Below, piece by piece: positions 8,006 to 18,301 of a stretch of DNA of 64,000 nucleotides. Made by a program: the position numbers and the translations under genes. The notes below the pieces were generated by a model, which was not told the origin of the DNA, searched no databases, and worked only from the letters and a program-made list of their open reading frames with translations. The stretch comes from Aeromonas taiwanensis (GTDB lineage Bacteria; Pseudomonadota; Gammaproteobacteria; Enterobacterales; Aeromonadaceae). The DNA is taken from NCBI RefSeq assembly GCF_000820165.1, contig NZ_CDDD01000013.1, positions 1 to 64,000 on the forward strand, in the 5' to 3' direction. The number at the start of each line of letters is the position of its first letter. Positions within the stretch are counted from its first letter, which is position 1.

Positions 8006-8982
8006 TGGGTGACGGCTTGCAGCCACTCCCGGATCCAGCCCTTGCGGTTGGCGGCCACCTCGTCAGAGGTGAAGCTGAGCGGCTTGGTGACGGTGATCAT
8101 CTGCTCGAAGCCCTTGGGCAGCGGGGTGTCCGTCACCGGATACATCCAGTTGCCGGCGGGGATCTCCTGCTGGAAGGCGGGGCTCAGCATGAATTGCAGG
8201 AACTGGTCAGCCAGCTTGCCCTGCTTGGCGCTCTTGAGCTTGGCGGCCACCTCCACCTGGCGGTAGTGACCCTCCTCGAATGCGGCCGCCCGATACTGGG
8301 GCTTGTTCTCGGCGATCAGGTGATAGGCCGGGGAGGTGGTATAGGAGAGCACCATGTCCGCCTCGCCGTCGAGGAACATGCCGTAGGCTTCTGACCAGCC
8401 CTTGGTGACGGTGACCGTCTTCTTGGCAAGCTGTGCCCAGGCGGTGGGGGCCTGGTCACCGTAGACGGATTTCATCCACAGCATCAGCCCCTGTCCCGGG
8501 GTGGAGGTGCGGGGATCCTGATAGATCACCTTGAGATCGGTGCGTTCGACCAGCTCTTTCAGGCTCTTGGGGGGCTGCTTGAGCTTGCCGCTGTCGTAGA
8601 CGAAGGCGAAGTAGCCGTAGTCATAGGGCACGAAGGTGTCATCCTGCCAGCCACCCGGCACCTTGAGGGCGTCGAGCCCGGTCTGATGGGGGGCGAACAG
8701 CCCGCTCTGCTTGGCCTCGCTGACCAGGGCGTCATCCAGCCCCAGCACCAGGTCAGCCTTGCTGTGCTGGCCTTCCAGCCGCAGCCGGTTGAGGATGGCC
8801 ACGCCGTCTTCCAGCGCCACCAGATCCAGGGTGCAGCCGCACTCCTTCTCGAAGGCCTGCTTGATCTTGGGGCCCGGGCCCCATTCCGCGGCGAAGGAGC
8901 CGTAGGTGTAGACGGTGAGGGTATCGGCGGCAAATGCCTGGGCCGAGAGCAGGCCGGTGGCGAGCAGCAGCAGGGTCTTCAT
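8002..8982 (-). CDS. thiB: thiamine-binding periplasmic protein
   Basis: A 326-residue periplasmic solute-binding protein that delivers thiamine to ThiP. A cleavable signal peptide (MKTLLLLATGLLSAQAFA, cut before ADTLTVYTY) opens the protein. YTYGSFAAEWGPG, LVLGLDD and FVPYDYGYFAFVYD are typical of ThiB. The start at 8982 is preceded by AGGAG at 8 bases. The frame is open 36 codons further upstream into the riboswitch leader, but that extension would bury the signal peptide and is rejected. First gene of the operon. Confidence 0.95.
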   Translation of the reverse strand: MKTLLLLATGLLSAQAFAADTLTVYTYGSFAAEWGPGPKIKQAFEKECGCTLDLVALEDGVAILNRLRLEGQHSKADLVLGLDDALVSEAKQSGLFAPHQTGLDALKVPGGWQDDTFVPYDYGYFAFVYDSGKLKQPPKSLKELVERTDLKVIYQDPRTSTPGQGLMLWMKSVYGDQAPTAWAQLAKKTVTVTKGWSEAYGMFLDGEADMVLSYTTSPAYHLIAENKPQYRAAAFEEGHYRQVEVAAKLKSAKQGKLADQFLQFMLSPAFQQEIPAGNWMYPVTDTPLPKGFEQMITVTKPLSFTSDEVAANRKGWIREWLQAVTQ

Positions 8983-9089
8983 CAATGGCACTCCTGTGGG
9001 TCCTGAGGTGCCATGGGCAGCGGGCTGCTCATCAATGGCACGTCTCGTGTGGTGAGGGCCAGCGGATGAGGGCGCAAAAACGCGCGTCA

Positions 9090-9170
9090 TGCCTCAAATT
9101 CCTCCGCCAGCATTATCTGGATCAGGTTCACGGGTATAATCTCAGCGGTAAACCGCACCCCGTTTGAGCA
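9090..9170 (-). promoter_or_regulatory. TPP riboswitch (THI element) of thiBPQ
   Basis: Read on the minus strand, conserved TPP-aptamer pieces occur in order: GGGGTGC, GCTGAGA, ACCCGTGAACCTGATC, then AGATAATGCTGGCGGAGGAA. Outer arms CTCAAA (rc of 9163-9168) and TTTGAG (rc of 9093-9098) close P1. It lies about 110 bases before the thiB start. TPP binding should switch off transport expression; whether by terminator or by blocking translation was not resolved. Confidence 0.95.
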
Positions 9171-9263
9171 ACGCATCGCATTGTATTGGCGTTCCCAGGG
9201 GGAGGCCAGCACTATGTTTCACGGGCCGCATCGTGCGAGCCACCACCGAGGAGGATGCCCCAA

Positions 9264-9554
9264 GTGATCACCAGCACCAAGGAAAGACGAGCCTTCCAGC
9301 GCATGGTCATCAATGCCCCCGTCACCCTGTTCCAGCATGATCTGGTGCTGGAGGGGATCTGTCGGGATCTCAGCGCCAACGGCATGGGCGTCGAGGTGAA
9401 CGAACATGGTTTCGATCCGGATCAACCCGTCCGGGTGAGCCTGGCCACCAGCAGCAACCTCCTGCCTCCCTTCGAGGCCCAGGCTCGCATCGTGCGGGTG
9501 CTGGAGGAAGAGCACGGGCTTTTGCTTGCGCTGGAGTTCCAGTCTCTGGCCTGA
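9264..9554 (+). CDS. single-domain PilZ protein (putative c-di-GMP receptor)
   Basis: A 96-residue protein consisting almost wholly of a PilZ domain. The c-di-GMP-binding pattern is visible: an Arg-rich stretch KERRAFQR near the N-terminus and DLSANGMGVE (the D/N-x-S-x-x-G motif) about 30 residues later. GAGGAGG at 9248-9254 abuts the ATG at 9255 but lies 9 bases before the GTG at 9264, so GTG is the likely start. It is divergent from thiBPQ. PilZ proteins of this size usually link c-di-GMP to motility or surface behaviour; the partner here is unknown. Confidence 0.85.
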   Translation: MITSTKERRAFQRMVINAPVTLFQHDLVLEGICRDLSANGMGVEVNEHGFDPDQPVRVSLATSSNLLPPFEAQARIVRVLEEEHGLLLALEFQSLA

Positions 9555-9632
9555 CGGGTACCCTCACCCCTTCTCACCCTCTTATCTTATCGGTCGGCCT
9601 AAGCTGGCCGCTCTGTTCGCCTGCCCGGTTCT

Positions 9633-10562
9633 TCACTGGTTGGCCAGTACCGGCTGCACGCTGAGCTGGCCGCTGTCGACCAGCACCCGGCTGGCGGGCG
9701 CGAGCTGCCCCAGGGGGAGCTGGGCAGGGCCGGTCGGTTCCATCAGGAGATAGGTTTCCCCATCCCGGCTCAGGGTCGCCGCCCCCGGTGTGGCCGGCAG
9801 GGCCACCCCCAGCAAGGCATGGCCAGGCACGAATACCATGGTCTGCCTGAGTTCGGGGAAGAGCTGGGCCAGCAGGGCGGCCATCAGGGTCACCTTGCTG
9901 TCGCAATCCCCCCCGTTCTGTTCCAGCACCTGGCGGGGGCTCAGAAAGCCCTTGCCCGAGCGTCCCGACTGGCTGTCTAGCAGCCGATAGGGGATGGCCT
10001 GGACGAAGTCGAGGATGTACTCCACCGTCTTCTGGCGCGCCTCGGTTTCTGTGGTGCCCTGTCGCTTGAGCTGATCGGCGAGCGGTGCCAGTTCGGTCCG
10101 GCTCTCCAGGGCGATGCGGACATGATCCTGCTTGATGGCGGAGGCGCCGTCGGGAGCGGTGAAGGGCTGGAAGTAGTGCTGCGTGAGCCACTCGGATTCC
10201 AGCTTGCCGCGCTCCCGGGTGAGCCAGCTCATGGCCTGGTTGACCTGCTCTGGCTGGCGGCTCTTGAGCTGGAGCTCCATCCCGGGGCGGGAGAGGGAGA
10301 ACTGTACGCCGGGGAACTCGGCCCCCCCCCGTTGCAGCAGGCGCTGCAGCACCTCTTCCTGCATGCGGGACGACCGGTAGGCGATGAGCGGCGGCAGTTT
10401 GCCTGCCTCCAGCCGGTAGGTGAGCTGCTGCACCTCGCCCTCCCTGTCTTGCCAGCCGACGTTGAGCTGGCCGCCGCTGCTGTGGAAATAGGTCTGCCCG
10501 GCGCTGGCCGGGAGGGCGAGCAGCAGGATCAGCAGCAAGAGGGGGCGGGTACTTGTCATCAT
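9633..10562 (-). CDS. exported transglutaminase-like protein
   Basis: 309 residues with a signal peptide (LLLLILLLALPASAGQTY). The C-terminal half carries a transglutaminase/cysteine-protease-like triad: Cys in NGGDCDSKVTLMAALL, His in VFVPGHALLGV, and an acidic residue near YLLMEPTG. The N-terminal part (about 25-140) is unassigned. It probably sits in the periplasm as a peptidase or amidase-like enzyme; substrate unknown. It ends 78 bases from the convergent PilZ gene and starts about 150 bases past leuD on the same strand, after the leu terminator. Confidence 0.6.
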   Translation of the reverse strand: MMTSTRPLLLLILLLALPASAGQTYFHSSGGQLNVGWQDREGEVQQLTYRLEAGKLPPLIAYRSSRMQEEVLQRLLQRGGAEFPGVQFSLSRPGMELQLKSRQPEQVNQAMSWLTRERGKLESEWLTQHYFQPFTAPDGASAIKQDHVRIALESRTELAPLADQLKRQGTTETEARQKTVEYILDFVQAIPYRLLDSQSGRSGKGFLSPRQVLEQNGGDCDSKVTLMAALLAQLFPELRQTMVFVPGHALLGVALPATPGAATLSRDGETYLLMEPTGPAQLPLGQLAPASRVLVDSGQLSVQPVLANQ

Positions 10563-10597
10563 CCTTTCCTGTGGGTGAGCCCGTAGCGGGCGGGAAA

Positions 10598-10624
10598 TAA
10601 AACAGGGAGCCTGGGCTCCCTGTG
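10598..10624 (-). terminator. terminator of leuABCD
   Basis: ACAGGGAGCC and GGCTCCCTGT form a perfect stem. The T run (TTTTATTT) follows on the minus strand, placing it after leuD and before the transglutaminase-like gene. Confidence 0.8.
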
Positions 10625-10711
10625 GATTCTACTCGCTTTATCGCGTCTGGGCCTTGCCATATACGGCTCGGCAGCCTGGTCTCGAAGGCGCCTGGGCGGC
10701 TCTTGTGCTTG

Positions 10712-11311
10712 TCAGATCCAGCTCGGCTGCTTTGCCTCGAAGGCGCTGATGGCGGGCTCGTGCTGCAGGGTCAGGCCGATGGCATCCAGCCCGTTGAGCA
10801 GGCAGTAGCGACGGAACTCATCGATCTCGAAACCGAAGCAAAGTTCACCGGCCCGCACCTGGTTGGCCTCCAGATCCACTTCGATCTCGATGCCCGGCTG
10901 GGCGGCAACCTGCTGGAACAGGGCATCGACCTCCTCCTCCTTCAGGCGCACCGGTACCATACCGTTGTTGATGGCGTTGCCGTAGAAGATGTCGGCGAAG
11001 CTCGGGGCGATCATGGTCTTGAAGCCATAATCCGCCAGCGCCCAGGGGGCGTGCTCGCGGCTCGAGCCGCAGCCGAAGTTTTCGCGGGCCAGGAGGATGC
11101 TGGCACCGGCGAACTGCGGCTGGTTCAGCACGAACTCGGGGTTGGGCTGCTGGCCTGCATCGTCCAGGAAACGCCAGTCGTGGAACAGGTGCTTGCCAAA
11201 GCCGGTGCGGTTCACCTTCTGCAAGAACTGCTTCGGAATGATGGCGTCGGTGTCGACGTTGGCGCTGTCGAGGGGAACGACGATCCCTTTATGTTGTTTG
11301 AATCCTGTCAT
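10712..11311 (-). CDS. leuD: 3-isopropylmalate dehydratase small subunit
   Basis: A 199-residue swivel-domain subunit that pairs with LeuC to isomerise 2- to 3-isopropylmalate in leucine synthesis. The conserved start ([20 protein letters not shown]) and active-site loop ([15 protein letters not shown]) are present. It begins 12 bases after leuC and is the last gene of the operon. Length is standard. Confidence 0.97.
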   Translation of the reverse strand: MTGFKQHKGIVVPLDSANVDTDAIIPKQFLQKVNRTGFGKHLFHDWRFLDDAGQQPNPEFVLNQPQFAGASILLARENFGCGSSREHAPWALADYGFKTMIAPSFADIFYGNAINNGMVPVRLKEEEVDALFQQVAAQPGIEIEVDLEANQVRAGELCFGFEIDEFRRYCLLNGLDAIGLTLQHEPAISAFEAKQPSWI

Positions 11312-11323
11312 CTCTCTTCCCTC

Positions 11324-12721
11324 TTACAGTGCGCGAATGTCGGCGAAGCGGCCGGTGACGGCGGCGGCGGCGGCCATGGCCGGGCTCACCAGATGGGTGC
11401 GGCCGGCACGGCCCTGGCGCCCTTCGAAGTTGCGGTTGCTGGTGGAGGCGCAGCGCTCCCCCGGTTGCAGCCGGTCGTTGTTCATGGCCAGGCACATGGA
11501 GCAGCCTGGCAGGCGCCACTCAAAGCCCGCTTCGATGAAGATCTTGTCCAGCCCCTCGGCCTCGGCCTGGGCCTTCACCTGTTCGGAGCCCGGCACCACC
11601 AGAGCCTGCACGCCGGCGGCGACCTTGCGGCCACGGGCGATGGCGGCGGCGGCGCGCAGATCCTCGATGCGGCTGTTGGTGCAGGAGCCGATGAACACCT
11701 TGTCGATGGCGACGTCGGAGAGCTTCTGGCCGGGTTGCAGATCCATGTAGGCGAGGGCCTTGCGGGCGGACTGTTGCTCCACCGGATCGGCGAAGGATTC
11801 CGGTGCCGGGATGGGCTCATTGACGGCAATGACCTGACCCGGGTTCGTGCCCCAGGTCACCTGGGGGGCGATGTCGGCGGCGTCGAGCACCACTTCGGCA
11901 TCAAATCTGGCATCGGCATCGCTCTTGAGGCTCTGCCAGTAGGCGATGGCCTGCTCCAGGACCTCGCCCTTGGGGGCGAACTCCTTGCCACGGATGTAGT
12001 CGATGGTGGTCTGGTCGGGGGCAATCATGCCCGCCTTGGCGCCGAGCTCGATGGCCATGTTGCACACCGTCATGCGCCCTTCCATGGTGAGCCCCTCGAT
12101 GGCCTCACCGGCGAACTCCACCACATAGCCGGTGCCGCCGGCATGGCCGACCTTGCCGATGATGGCGAGTACCACGTCCTTGGCGCTGATACCTTCGGCC
12201 AGTTTACCGTTGACCGAAATACGCATGGTCTTGGCGCGGCCCTGTTTCAGGGTCTGGGTCGCCATCACGTGTTCCACTTCCGAGGTGCCGATGCCGAACG
12301 CGAGCGAGCCGAAGGCGCCGTGGGTGGCTGTGTGGGAGTCACCGCAGACGATGGTGGTGCCGGGCAGGGTGATGCCAAGCTCCGGTCCCATCACGTGGAC
12401 GATACCCTGGTATTTGTGGTTGAGATCGTAGAGACGAACACCGAACTCCTTGCAGTTGGCGGCCAGCGTCTCCATCTGGATGCGGGCCATCTCGCCGGAG
12501 GCGGCGATGTCCTTGGTGGTGGTGGAGACGTTGTGATCCATGGTGGCCCAGGTCAGATCCGGGCGACGCAGCTGGCGGTTCATGGCGCGCAGGCCGTCGA
12601 ACGCCTGGGGGCTGGTCACTTCATGCACCAGGTGACGGTCGATGTAGATGAGGGGCGTTTCGCCTTCCACTTCCCGCACCACGTGGGCGTCGAACACTTT
12701 CTGATAGAGGGTCTTGGACAT
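11324..12721 (-). CDS. leuC: 3-isopropylmalate dehydratase large subunit
   Basis: A 465-residue aconitase-family subunit carrying the [4Fe-4S] cluster. Cluster ligands are seen in IGSCTNSR and in [21 protein letters not shown] is also typical. It begins 27 bases after leuB in the leuABCD operon. Confidence 0.97.
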   Translation of the reverse strand: MSKTLYQKVFDAHVVREVEGETPLIYIDRHLVHEVTSPQAFDGLRAMNRQLRRPDLTWATMDHNVSTTTKDIAASGEMARIQMETLAANCKEFGVRLYDLNHKYQGIVHVMGPELGITLPGTTIVCGDSHTATHGAFGSLAFGIGTSEVEHVMATQTLKQGRAKTMRISVNGKLAEGISAKDVVLAIIGKVGHAGGTGYVVEFAGEAIEGLTMEGRMTVCNMAIELGAKAGMIAPDQTTIDYIRGKEFAPKGEVLEQAIAYWQSLKSDADARFDAEVVLDAADIAPQVTWGTNPGQVIAVNEPIPAPESFADPVEQQSARKALAYMDLQPGQKLSDVAIDKVFIGSCTNSRIEDLRAAAAIARGRKVAAGVQALVVPGSEQVKAQAEAEGLDKIFIEAGFEWRLPGCSMCLAMNNDRLQPGERCASTSNRNFEGRQGRAGRTHLVSPAMAAAAAVTGRFADIRAL

Positions 12722-12748
12722 TGCTCTCTTCCTTGTTATTTGGTGGCG

Positions 12749-13855
<1,107 letters not shown>

Positions 13856-13937
13856 TTATTCCATTTCATCTGCGAGGCCCGGATGCTGCCCGGGCGGCTG
13901 TCGCCTTGATGTTGTGCTGTCATCTTGTCCGACGGGC

Positions 13938-15500
13938 TCAGACGGTTTCCGACTTGATGGTGTTGTTGCGTTCCATCTGCTCGGCAACCTGGTCTGCACG
14001 CCAGATGCTGTTGATCACGTGGACCAGGGCCTGGGCCGACGACTCGATGATGTCGGTGGCCAGCCCCATGCCGTGGAACTTGCGCCCTTTATATTCGGCG
14101 ACGATGTCCACCTGGCCGAGGGCGTTTTTGCCCTCGCCCTTGCCCTTGAGTTCGTACTTGTCGATGCGGATCTCGTAGCCGGTGATGCGGTTGATGCACT
14201 GGTAGACCGCGTCCACCGGGCCGTTGCCGGTGGCCGCCTCGCACACCAGATCCTGGCCTACCTTCAGTTTCACCGAGGCGGTGGCGAGCACCGAGCTGCC
14301 GCTCTGCACGCCCAGGTACTCCAACTTGAAGTGCTCGGGCTCTTCGTGGATCTGGCTGAAGAAGGCGAGGGCCTCCAGGTCGTAGTCGAATACCTGCCCC
14401 TTTTTGTCCGCCAGGGTGAGGAACTTGCCGTAGAGATCGTCGAGGTCATAGCTGCTCTCGGCGTAGCCCATGGACTCCATCCGGTGTTTGATCACGTGGC
14501 GGCCGGAGCGGGAGGTCATGTTGAGGTTGTTCTGGGTGAGGCCGATGCTCTCGGGGGTGATGATTTCGTAGGTGTTCTTCGCCTTGAGCACGCCATCTTG
14601 GTGGATGCCGGAGCTATGGGAGAAGGCGTTGGCCCCGACGATGGCCTTGTTCGGCTGCACCGGCATGTTGCAAATTTGACTGACGAGCGTGCTGGTGCGG
14701 TGGATCTCGTTGTGGCGGATGTTGGTGTGCACCCCGAGCAGGTCGGCGCGGGTCTTCAGGATCATCGCCACCTCTTCCAGGGAGCAGTTGCCCGCCCGCT
14801 CGCCGATGCCATTGATGGTGCACTCGATCTGGCGGGCCCCCATCTGCACGGCACCGATGGAGTTCGCCACCGAGAGGCCCAGATCGTCGTGGCAGTGCAC
14901 CGAGATGATGGCCTTGTCGATGTTGGGCACCCGGTTGAACAGGGTCTGGATGATGCCGGAGAATTCGGTCGGCACCGTGTAGCCGACGGTGTCCGGAATG
15001 TTGATGGTGCGGGCGCCGGCCTTGATGGCGGCCTCCACCATGCGGCACAAATTGTCTATCGGGGTGCGGCCCGCATCTTCACAGGAGAACTCCACGTCGT
15101 CGGTGTAGCGCAGGGCGTGCCTGATGGCGCCGACCCCCATCTCCAGCACGTCCTCGAAGCTCTTCTTGAGCTTGCTCTCGACGTGGATGGAGGAGGTGGA
15201 GATGAAGGTGTGAATGCGAAACGCCTCGGCGACTTTCAGCGCCTCACCGGCGGCATCGATGTCTTTTTGCAGGGCGCGGGCGAGGGCGCAGACCCGGCTG
15301 TTCTTGATATGGCGGGCGATGGTCTGCACCGATTGAAAATCGCCGGGGGAGGAGACGGGGAAACCCACTTCCATGATGTCGACCCCGAGCCGTTCCAGCG
15401 CCTGGGCGATCTGCAGCTTCTCCTTGACCGTCAAGCTGGCCGACAACGCCTGCTCGCCATCACGCAAGGTGGTATCGAATATGATGACCCGATCTGACAT
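13938..15500 (-). CDS. leuA: 2-isopropylmalate synthase
   Basis: A 520-residue enzyme that condenses acetyl-CoA with 2-oxoisovalerate, the committed step to leucine. N-terminal TIM barrel with [15 protein letters not shown] (metal and substrate residues) and the metal-ligand pair in [14 protein letters not shown]. The C-terminal regulatory domain (about 390-520), where leucine normally inhibits, is intact. It follows the leuL leader and attenuator. Confidence 0.97.
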   Translation of the reverse strand: MSDRVIIFDTTLRDGEQALSASLTVKEKLQIAQALERLGVDIMEVGFPVSSPGDFQSVQTIARHIKNSRVCALARALQKDIDAAGEALKVAEAFRIHTFISTSSIHVESKLKKSFEDVLEMGVGAIRHALRYTDDVEFSCEDAGRTPIDNLCRMVEAAIKAGARTINIPDTVGYTVPTEFSGIIQTLFNRVPNIDKAIISVHCHDDLGLSVANSIGAVQMGARQIECTINGIGERAGNCSLEEVAMILKTRADLLGVHTNIRHNEIHRTSTLVSQICNMPVQPNKAIVGANAFSHSSGIHQDGVLKAKNTYEIITPESIGLTQNNLNMTSRSGRHVIKHRMESMGYAESSYDLDDLYGKFLTLADKKGQVFDYDLEALAFFSQIHEEPEHFKLEYLGVQSGSSVLATASVKLKVGQDLVCEAATGNGPVDAVYQCINRITGYEIRIDKYELKGKGEGKNALGQVDIVAEYKGRKFHGMGLATDIIESSAQALVHVINSIWRADQVAEQMERNNTIKSETV

Positions 15501-15542
15501 GTGACTTCCCTCTTCCTAAGTTCGCTTCGTGCATCCTGCGTG

Positions 15543-15577
15543 GCATAAAAAAACCCGTGCGGGGTGCACGGGTTTCT
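15543..15577 (-). terminator. leu operon attenuator
   Basis: On the minus strand AACCCGTGC and GCACGGGTT pair and are followed by a T run (GGGTTTTTTTATG), ending about 45 bases before leuA. It lies just after the Leu-rich leader ORF, the standard layout of ribosome-mediated attenuation: scarce leucyl-tRNA stalls the ribosome and lets transcription through. Confidence 0.9.
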
Positions 15578-15604
15578 GTAAATTCCGGCTATGCCTTAGC
15601 CCGG

Positions 15605-15670
15605 CTACAAGGATCCCGCGCGAGGAGTCGCGATTAGGGAGATAAGTAGTAGCGGGGCGGCAATACGCAT
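15605..15670 (-). CDS. leuL: leu operon leader peptide
   Basis: A 21-codon ORF, MRIAAPLLLISLIATPRAGSL. Five codons are Leu, four of them within six positions (CTA CTA CTT ... CTA), and three are CTA, a rare codon in this GC-rich genome. GGAAGGA lies about 10 bases before the ATG. Together with the attenuator this is a leucine-sensing leader; the peptide itself probably has no other role. Confidence 0.88.
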   Translation of the reverse strand: MRIAAPLLLISLIATPRAGSL

Positions 15671-15704
15671 GATGACTCAATCCTTCCAGTCGATAACGCT
15701 ACTA

Positions 15705-15749
15705 CCAATATCGAGATTTTTATGCTGTGTCAACCTGAACGGACAGGTT
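15705..15749 (-). promoter_or_regulatory. leu promoter overlapped by an 18-bp palindrome
   Basis: On the minus strand TTGACA (15728-15733) and TATTGG (15705-15710) are 17 bases apart, about 35-40 bases before leuL. The -35 element overlaps AACCTG-N6-CAGGTT (15732-15749), a perfect 6-bp inverted repeat. A TetR-family gene starts on the other strand at 15906. The promoter is plausible, with a weak -10. The operator role is inference. Confidence 0.6.
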
Positions 15750-15905
15750 CAATTCACTGGGTTATTTAATCGAATTGTAAAGGAGTGCAAATTCTCTTGT
15801 CCCATATTCGGTTCATGCCTGATTATCTGGTTATTCCTGCTGTACTCGATCACCCTCACAATCAGATCGACTTGTCAGCCCTTGCTGAATTATCTGAGGT
15901 ATTCC

Positions 15906-16529
15906 ATGGAAAAACGCAGACCTGGCCGTCCGGTCGGACGTTCCGACATCCGTGACAAGCTGCTTGCCGCGGCGCGCGAACGTTTTCTCAACACCCCCTA
16001 CAGCAAGGTGACGACCCGGGAGATCGCCGAGCTGGCCGGCTCCAATCTGGCGATGATCCACTACTACTTCGGCAGTAAGGAGGGTCTCTACAAGGCCGTG
16101 CTGGGGGACGTGGCCGAGCCGCTGGATCAGGCCTGGCACGACGAGAGCAGCAACCGCAGCCTGACCGATCTGCTCAACACCTACTATCAGGTGATGGCGC
16201 CGAACAGCGAGCTGACCTCCGCCATCTCCAGCGCGTTATCTACCGAGAAGAGTCCGGGGCGAGATTTTGTGCTGAATCGTCTGCTGGAACGCCAGCTTCC
16301 CCAGTTCGATGCCCTGCTCGCCACCATGCGATCCAACGGCCAGCTGGCGGACAACCTGGATCCCGAGATGCTGAAGATCTCCTTCCTCAGCATGATGTGG
16401 CAGCCGTTCGTGATGAAGGATCTCTACGAGCAGGTGTTTGGCCTGACGGTGGACGAGAGCTTCATGAGCCGGCTGGCGGCCCACAACTGCCAGCTGATGG
16501 AGAACGGCCTGCGCGGTTCCCTGAACTGA
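15906..16529 (+). CDS. TetR family transcriptional regulator
   Basis: A 207-residue one-domain regulator. The N-terminal helix-turn-helix (about residues 14-60: AARERFLNTPYSKVTTREIAELAG then LAMIHYYFGSKEGLYKAVL) is classic TetR. The C-terminal ligand domain is not assigned to a subfamily. The ATG at 15906 has GAGG 6 bases upstream; the frame is open further upstream but that part lacks protein-like sequence. It is divergent from leuLABCD across 235 bases. The effector is unknown. Confidence 0.88.
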   Translation: MEKRRPGRPVGRSDIRDKLLAAARERFLNTPYSKVTTREIAELAGSNLAMIHYYFGSKEGLYKAVLGDVAEPLDQAWHDESSNRSLTDLLNTYYQVMAPNSELTSAISSALSTEKSPGRDFVLNRLLERQLPQFDALLATMRSNGQLADNLDPEMLKISFLSMMWQPFVMKDLYEQVFGLTVDESFMSRLAAHNCQLMENGLRGSLN

Positions 16530-16548
16530 GCGTTGCCGACAACCTGCT

Positions 16549-16577
16549 GAAAAGGGGCCTTAGGGCCCCTTTTTTCA
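16549..16577 (+). terminator. terminator of the TetR gene
   Basis: AAAAGGGGCC and GGCCCCTTTT with a short TTAG-type loop, followed by T residues. Confidence 0.9.
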
Positions 16578-16656
16578 TCAATCTGTTATTTGTGCGTCAA
16601 CGAAGTGTCACGACCGCGCCCTAGTCTGTAGCCAAGACTCAAGGGAAGGGGGCGTG

Positions 16657-17160
16657 ATGAACAAGATCCAGCAATGGGACCTGCGGGTGTGTCGTGTCTG
16701 CCTGCTTCACCCCTACAACCGGCCACAGGCCAGGATCAGCCTGCTCGTCTCCCGCACCGGTGACGGCCCCCTCTATGCCGTGCTGGCTGGCCTGCTCTGG
16801 TGGCAGGGAGAGGCGGGGCGGGCCGTGGTGCAGGCGGCCTTGTGGGCGTTTGCCCTCGAGCTGCCGCTCTATCTGCTGCTCAAGAACGCCCTCAGACGCC
16901 AGCGCCCGGCGGGCCTGCCGGTCTTCATCACCCCGTCCGATCGTTACAGCCTGCCCTCCGGCCACACGGCCGCCGCTTTCCTGATGGCGACCGTGCTGGC
17001 CGCCGGCTTCCCCTCCTGGGCTCCCCTGTTGTTTGCCTGGGCGGCGCTGGTGGGGGCGTCCCGCCTGCTGCTCGGCGTGCATTACCTCAGCGATCTGGTG
17101 GCCGGTGCCCTGCTCGGCGGTGGCTGTGCCCTGTGGGCGCTCGGCTGGAGCCAGGGATGA
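16657..17160 (+). CDS. PAP2-family membrane phosphatase
   Basis: About 167 residues, integral membrane. The three PAP2 motifs are present: KNALRRQRP (about residues 73-81), PSGHT (about 103) and SRLLLGVHYLSD (about 141-152). Such enzymes remove phosphate from lipid phosphates such as undecaprenyl pyrophosphate or phosphatidate; the substrate here is not known. ATG 16657 follows GTG 16654 and an AAGGGGG site. The stop overlaps the next gene as ATGA, so it is coupled to the glycosyltransferase. Confidence 0.85.
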   Translation: MNKIQQWDLRVCRVCLLHPYNRPQARISLLVSRTGDGPLYAVLAGLLWWQGEAGRAVVQAALWAFALELPLYLLLKNALRRQRPAGLPVFITPSDRYSLPSGHTAAAFLMATVLAAGFPSWAPLLFAWAALVGASRLLLGVHYLSDLVAGALLGGGCALWALGWSQG

Positions 17161-18266
17161 GAATACTGTTTGGAGTGCAGGGGACCGGCAACGGTCACAT
17201 CAGCCGTAGCCGGACCCTGGCGCGTGCCCTGAAGAGCAGGGGAATGGCGGTGGACTACCTGTTTAGCGGCCGCGCCGCCGACGGCTATTTCGAGATGGGG
17301 GAGTTCGGGGAGTATCGCACCTTTCCCGGCATCACCTTCGCCAGTCATCAGGGGCGCATCTCGGGCTGGCGCACCCTCAAGGGGCTCTCGCCCCTGCGTT
17401 TCTGGCAGGATCTGCGAGCCCTCGACTGCCGGGACTACGATCTCGTCATCAGCGACTTCGAGCCGCTCAGTGCTCATGCCGCCCGTCGCTGGGGCAAGCC
17501 CAGCCTCACCATCAGCCATCAGGCCAGCTTTGACTGGCCCATCCCGCGTTGGGGGGAGAGCGGCTTCAACCGCCAGCTGATGCGCCATTTTGCCCCGGTA
17601 CGCCAGTCCCTCGGGCTGCATTGGTTCCATTTCGGTCAGCCTCTGCTGCCTCCCATCATAGATCCGCTGGCACCCACCCCCGATAACCAGCAGATCCTGG
17701 TCTATCTGCCGTTCGAGCAGACCGAGGCGATAGCGGCCCTGCTGTCCCGCTTCGGCCAGCAGCACTTCGTCTGCTTCCACCCCGAGGTGCGCAAGCGCAG
17801 CGAGTGGCGCAACATCCGCTTCGAGCCCCAGGCAAGGGACGGGTTCAAGCAGGTGCTGGCCGGTTGCCGGGGGGTCATCAGCAACGCGGGGTTCGAGCTG
17901 GCATCCGAGGCCCTGTCGCTCGGCAAGAAGCTGCTGGTCAAGCCCCTCGGCGGCCAGTTCGAGCAACTGACCAACGGCAGAACGCTGGAGCTGATGGGGC
18001 TGGCCCAGCTGATGGAGACCCTGGACACCAATGCGGTCCGCGCCTGGCTGGACACGCCGGCGCCGGGACGGGTGCGCTACCCCGATGTGGCGGGAGAGTT
18101 GGCCGACTGGCTGCTGGCGGGGGCGGAGGAAGAGCTTGGCTCCCTTTCCCGCCGCCTGTGGGGGCGCACCCTCTTCCCGGAGGAGGTGTGCGATCGCCTC
18201 AGCGAGCTGGCGGGTGGCACCACCCTGGAGCGCCCCTGGTTATCCCAACTCAGCGCCTTTGACTAA
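17157..18266 (+). CDS. MJ1255/VC2487-type glycosyltransferase
   Basis: A 369-residue GT-B-like glycosyltransferase. It begins MRILFGVQGTGNGHISRSRTL, a glycine-rich N-terminal motif, and has a donor-site region GVISNAGFELASEALSLGKK followed by PLGGQFEQ. This fits the MJ1255/VC2487 family, whose acceptor is not established. It overlaps the PAP2 gene by 4 bases (ATGA), suggesting a joint role in an isoprenoid- or lipid-linked sugar step; that is inference from linkage. Confidence 0.82.
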   Translation: MRILFGVQGTGNGHISRSRTLARALKSRGMAVDYLFSGRAADGYFEMGEFGEYRTFPGITFASHQGRISGWRTLKGLSPLRFWQDLRALDCRDYDLVISDFEPLSAHAARRWGKPSLTISHQASFDWPIPRWGESGFNRQLMRHFAPVRQSLGLHWFHFGQPLLPPIIDPLAPTPDNQQILVYLPFEQTEAIAALLSRFGQQHFVCFHPEVRKRSEWRNIRFEPQARDGFKQVLAGCRGVISNAGFELASEALSLGKKLLVKPLGGQFEQLTNGRTLELMGLAQLMETLDTNAVRAWLDTPAPGRVRYPDVAGELADWLLAGAEEELGSLSRRLWGRTLFPEEVCDRLSELAGGTTLERPWLSQLSAFD

Positions 18267-18301
18267 ACTGAGTCGATCCCACCACGGAGAGGACGGACAT
18301 C

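Noticed and set aside
8980-9090. Longer thiB starting at 9090
   Set aside because: It would begin at the edge of the riboswitch and bury the signal peptide; the start at 8982 has a proper AGGAG.
16800-17156. N-terminal extension of the glycosyltransferase inside the PAP2 gene
   Set aside because: The extension is Arg/Ala/Gly-rich out-of-frame PAP2 sequence; the family start MRILFGVQG lies at the ATGA overlap.
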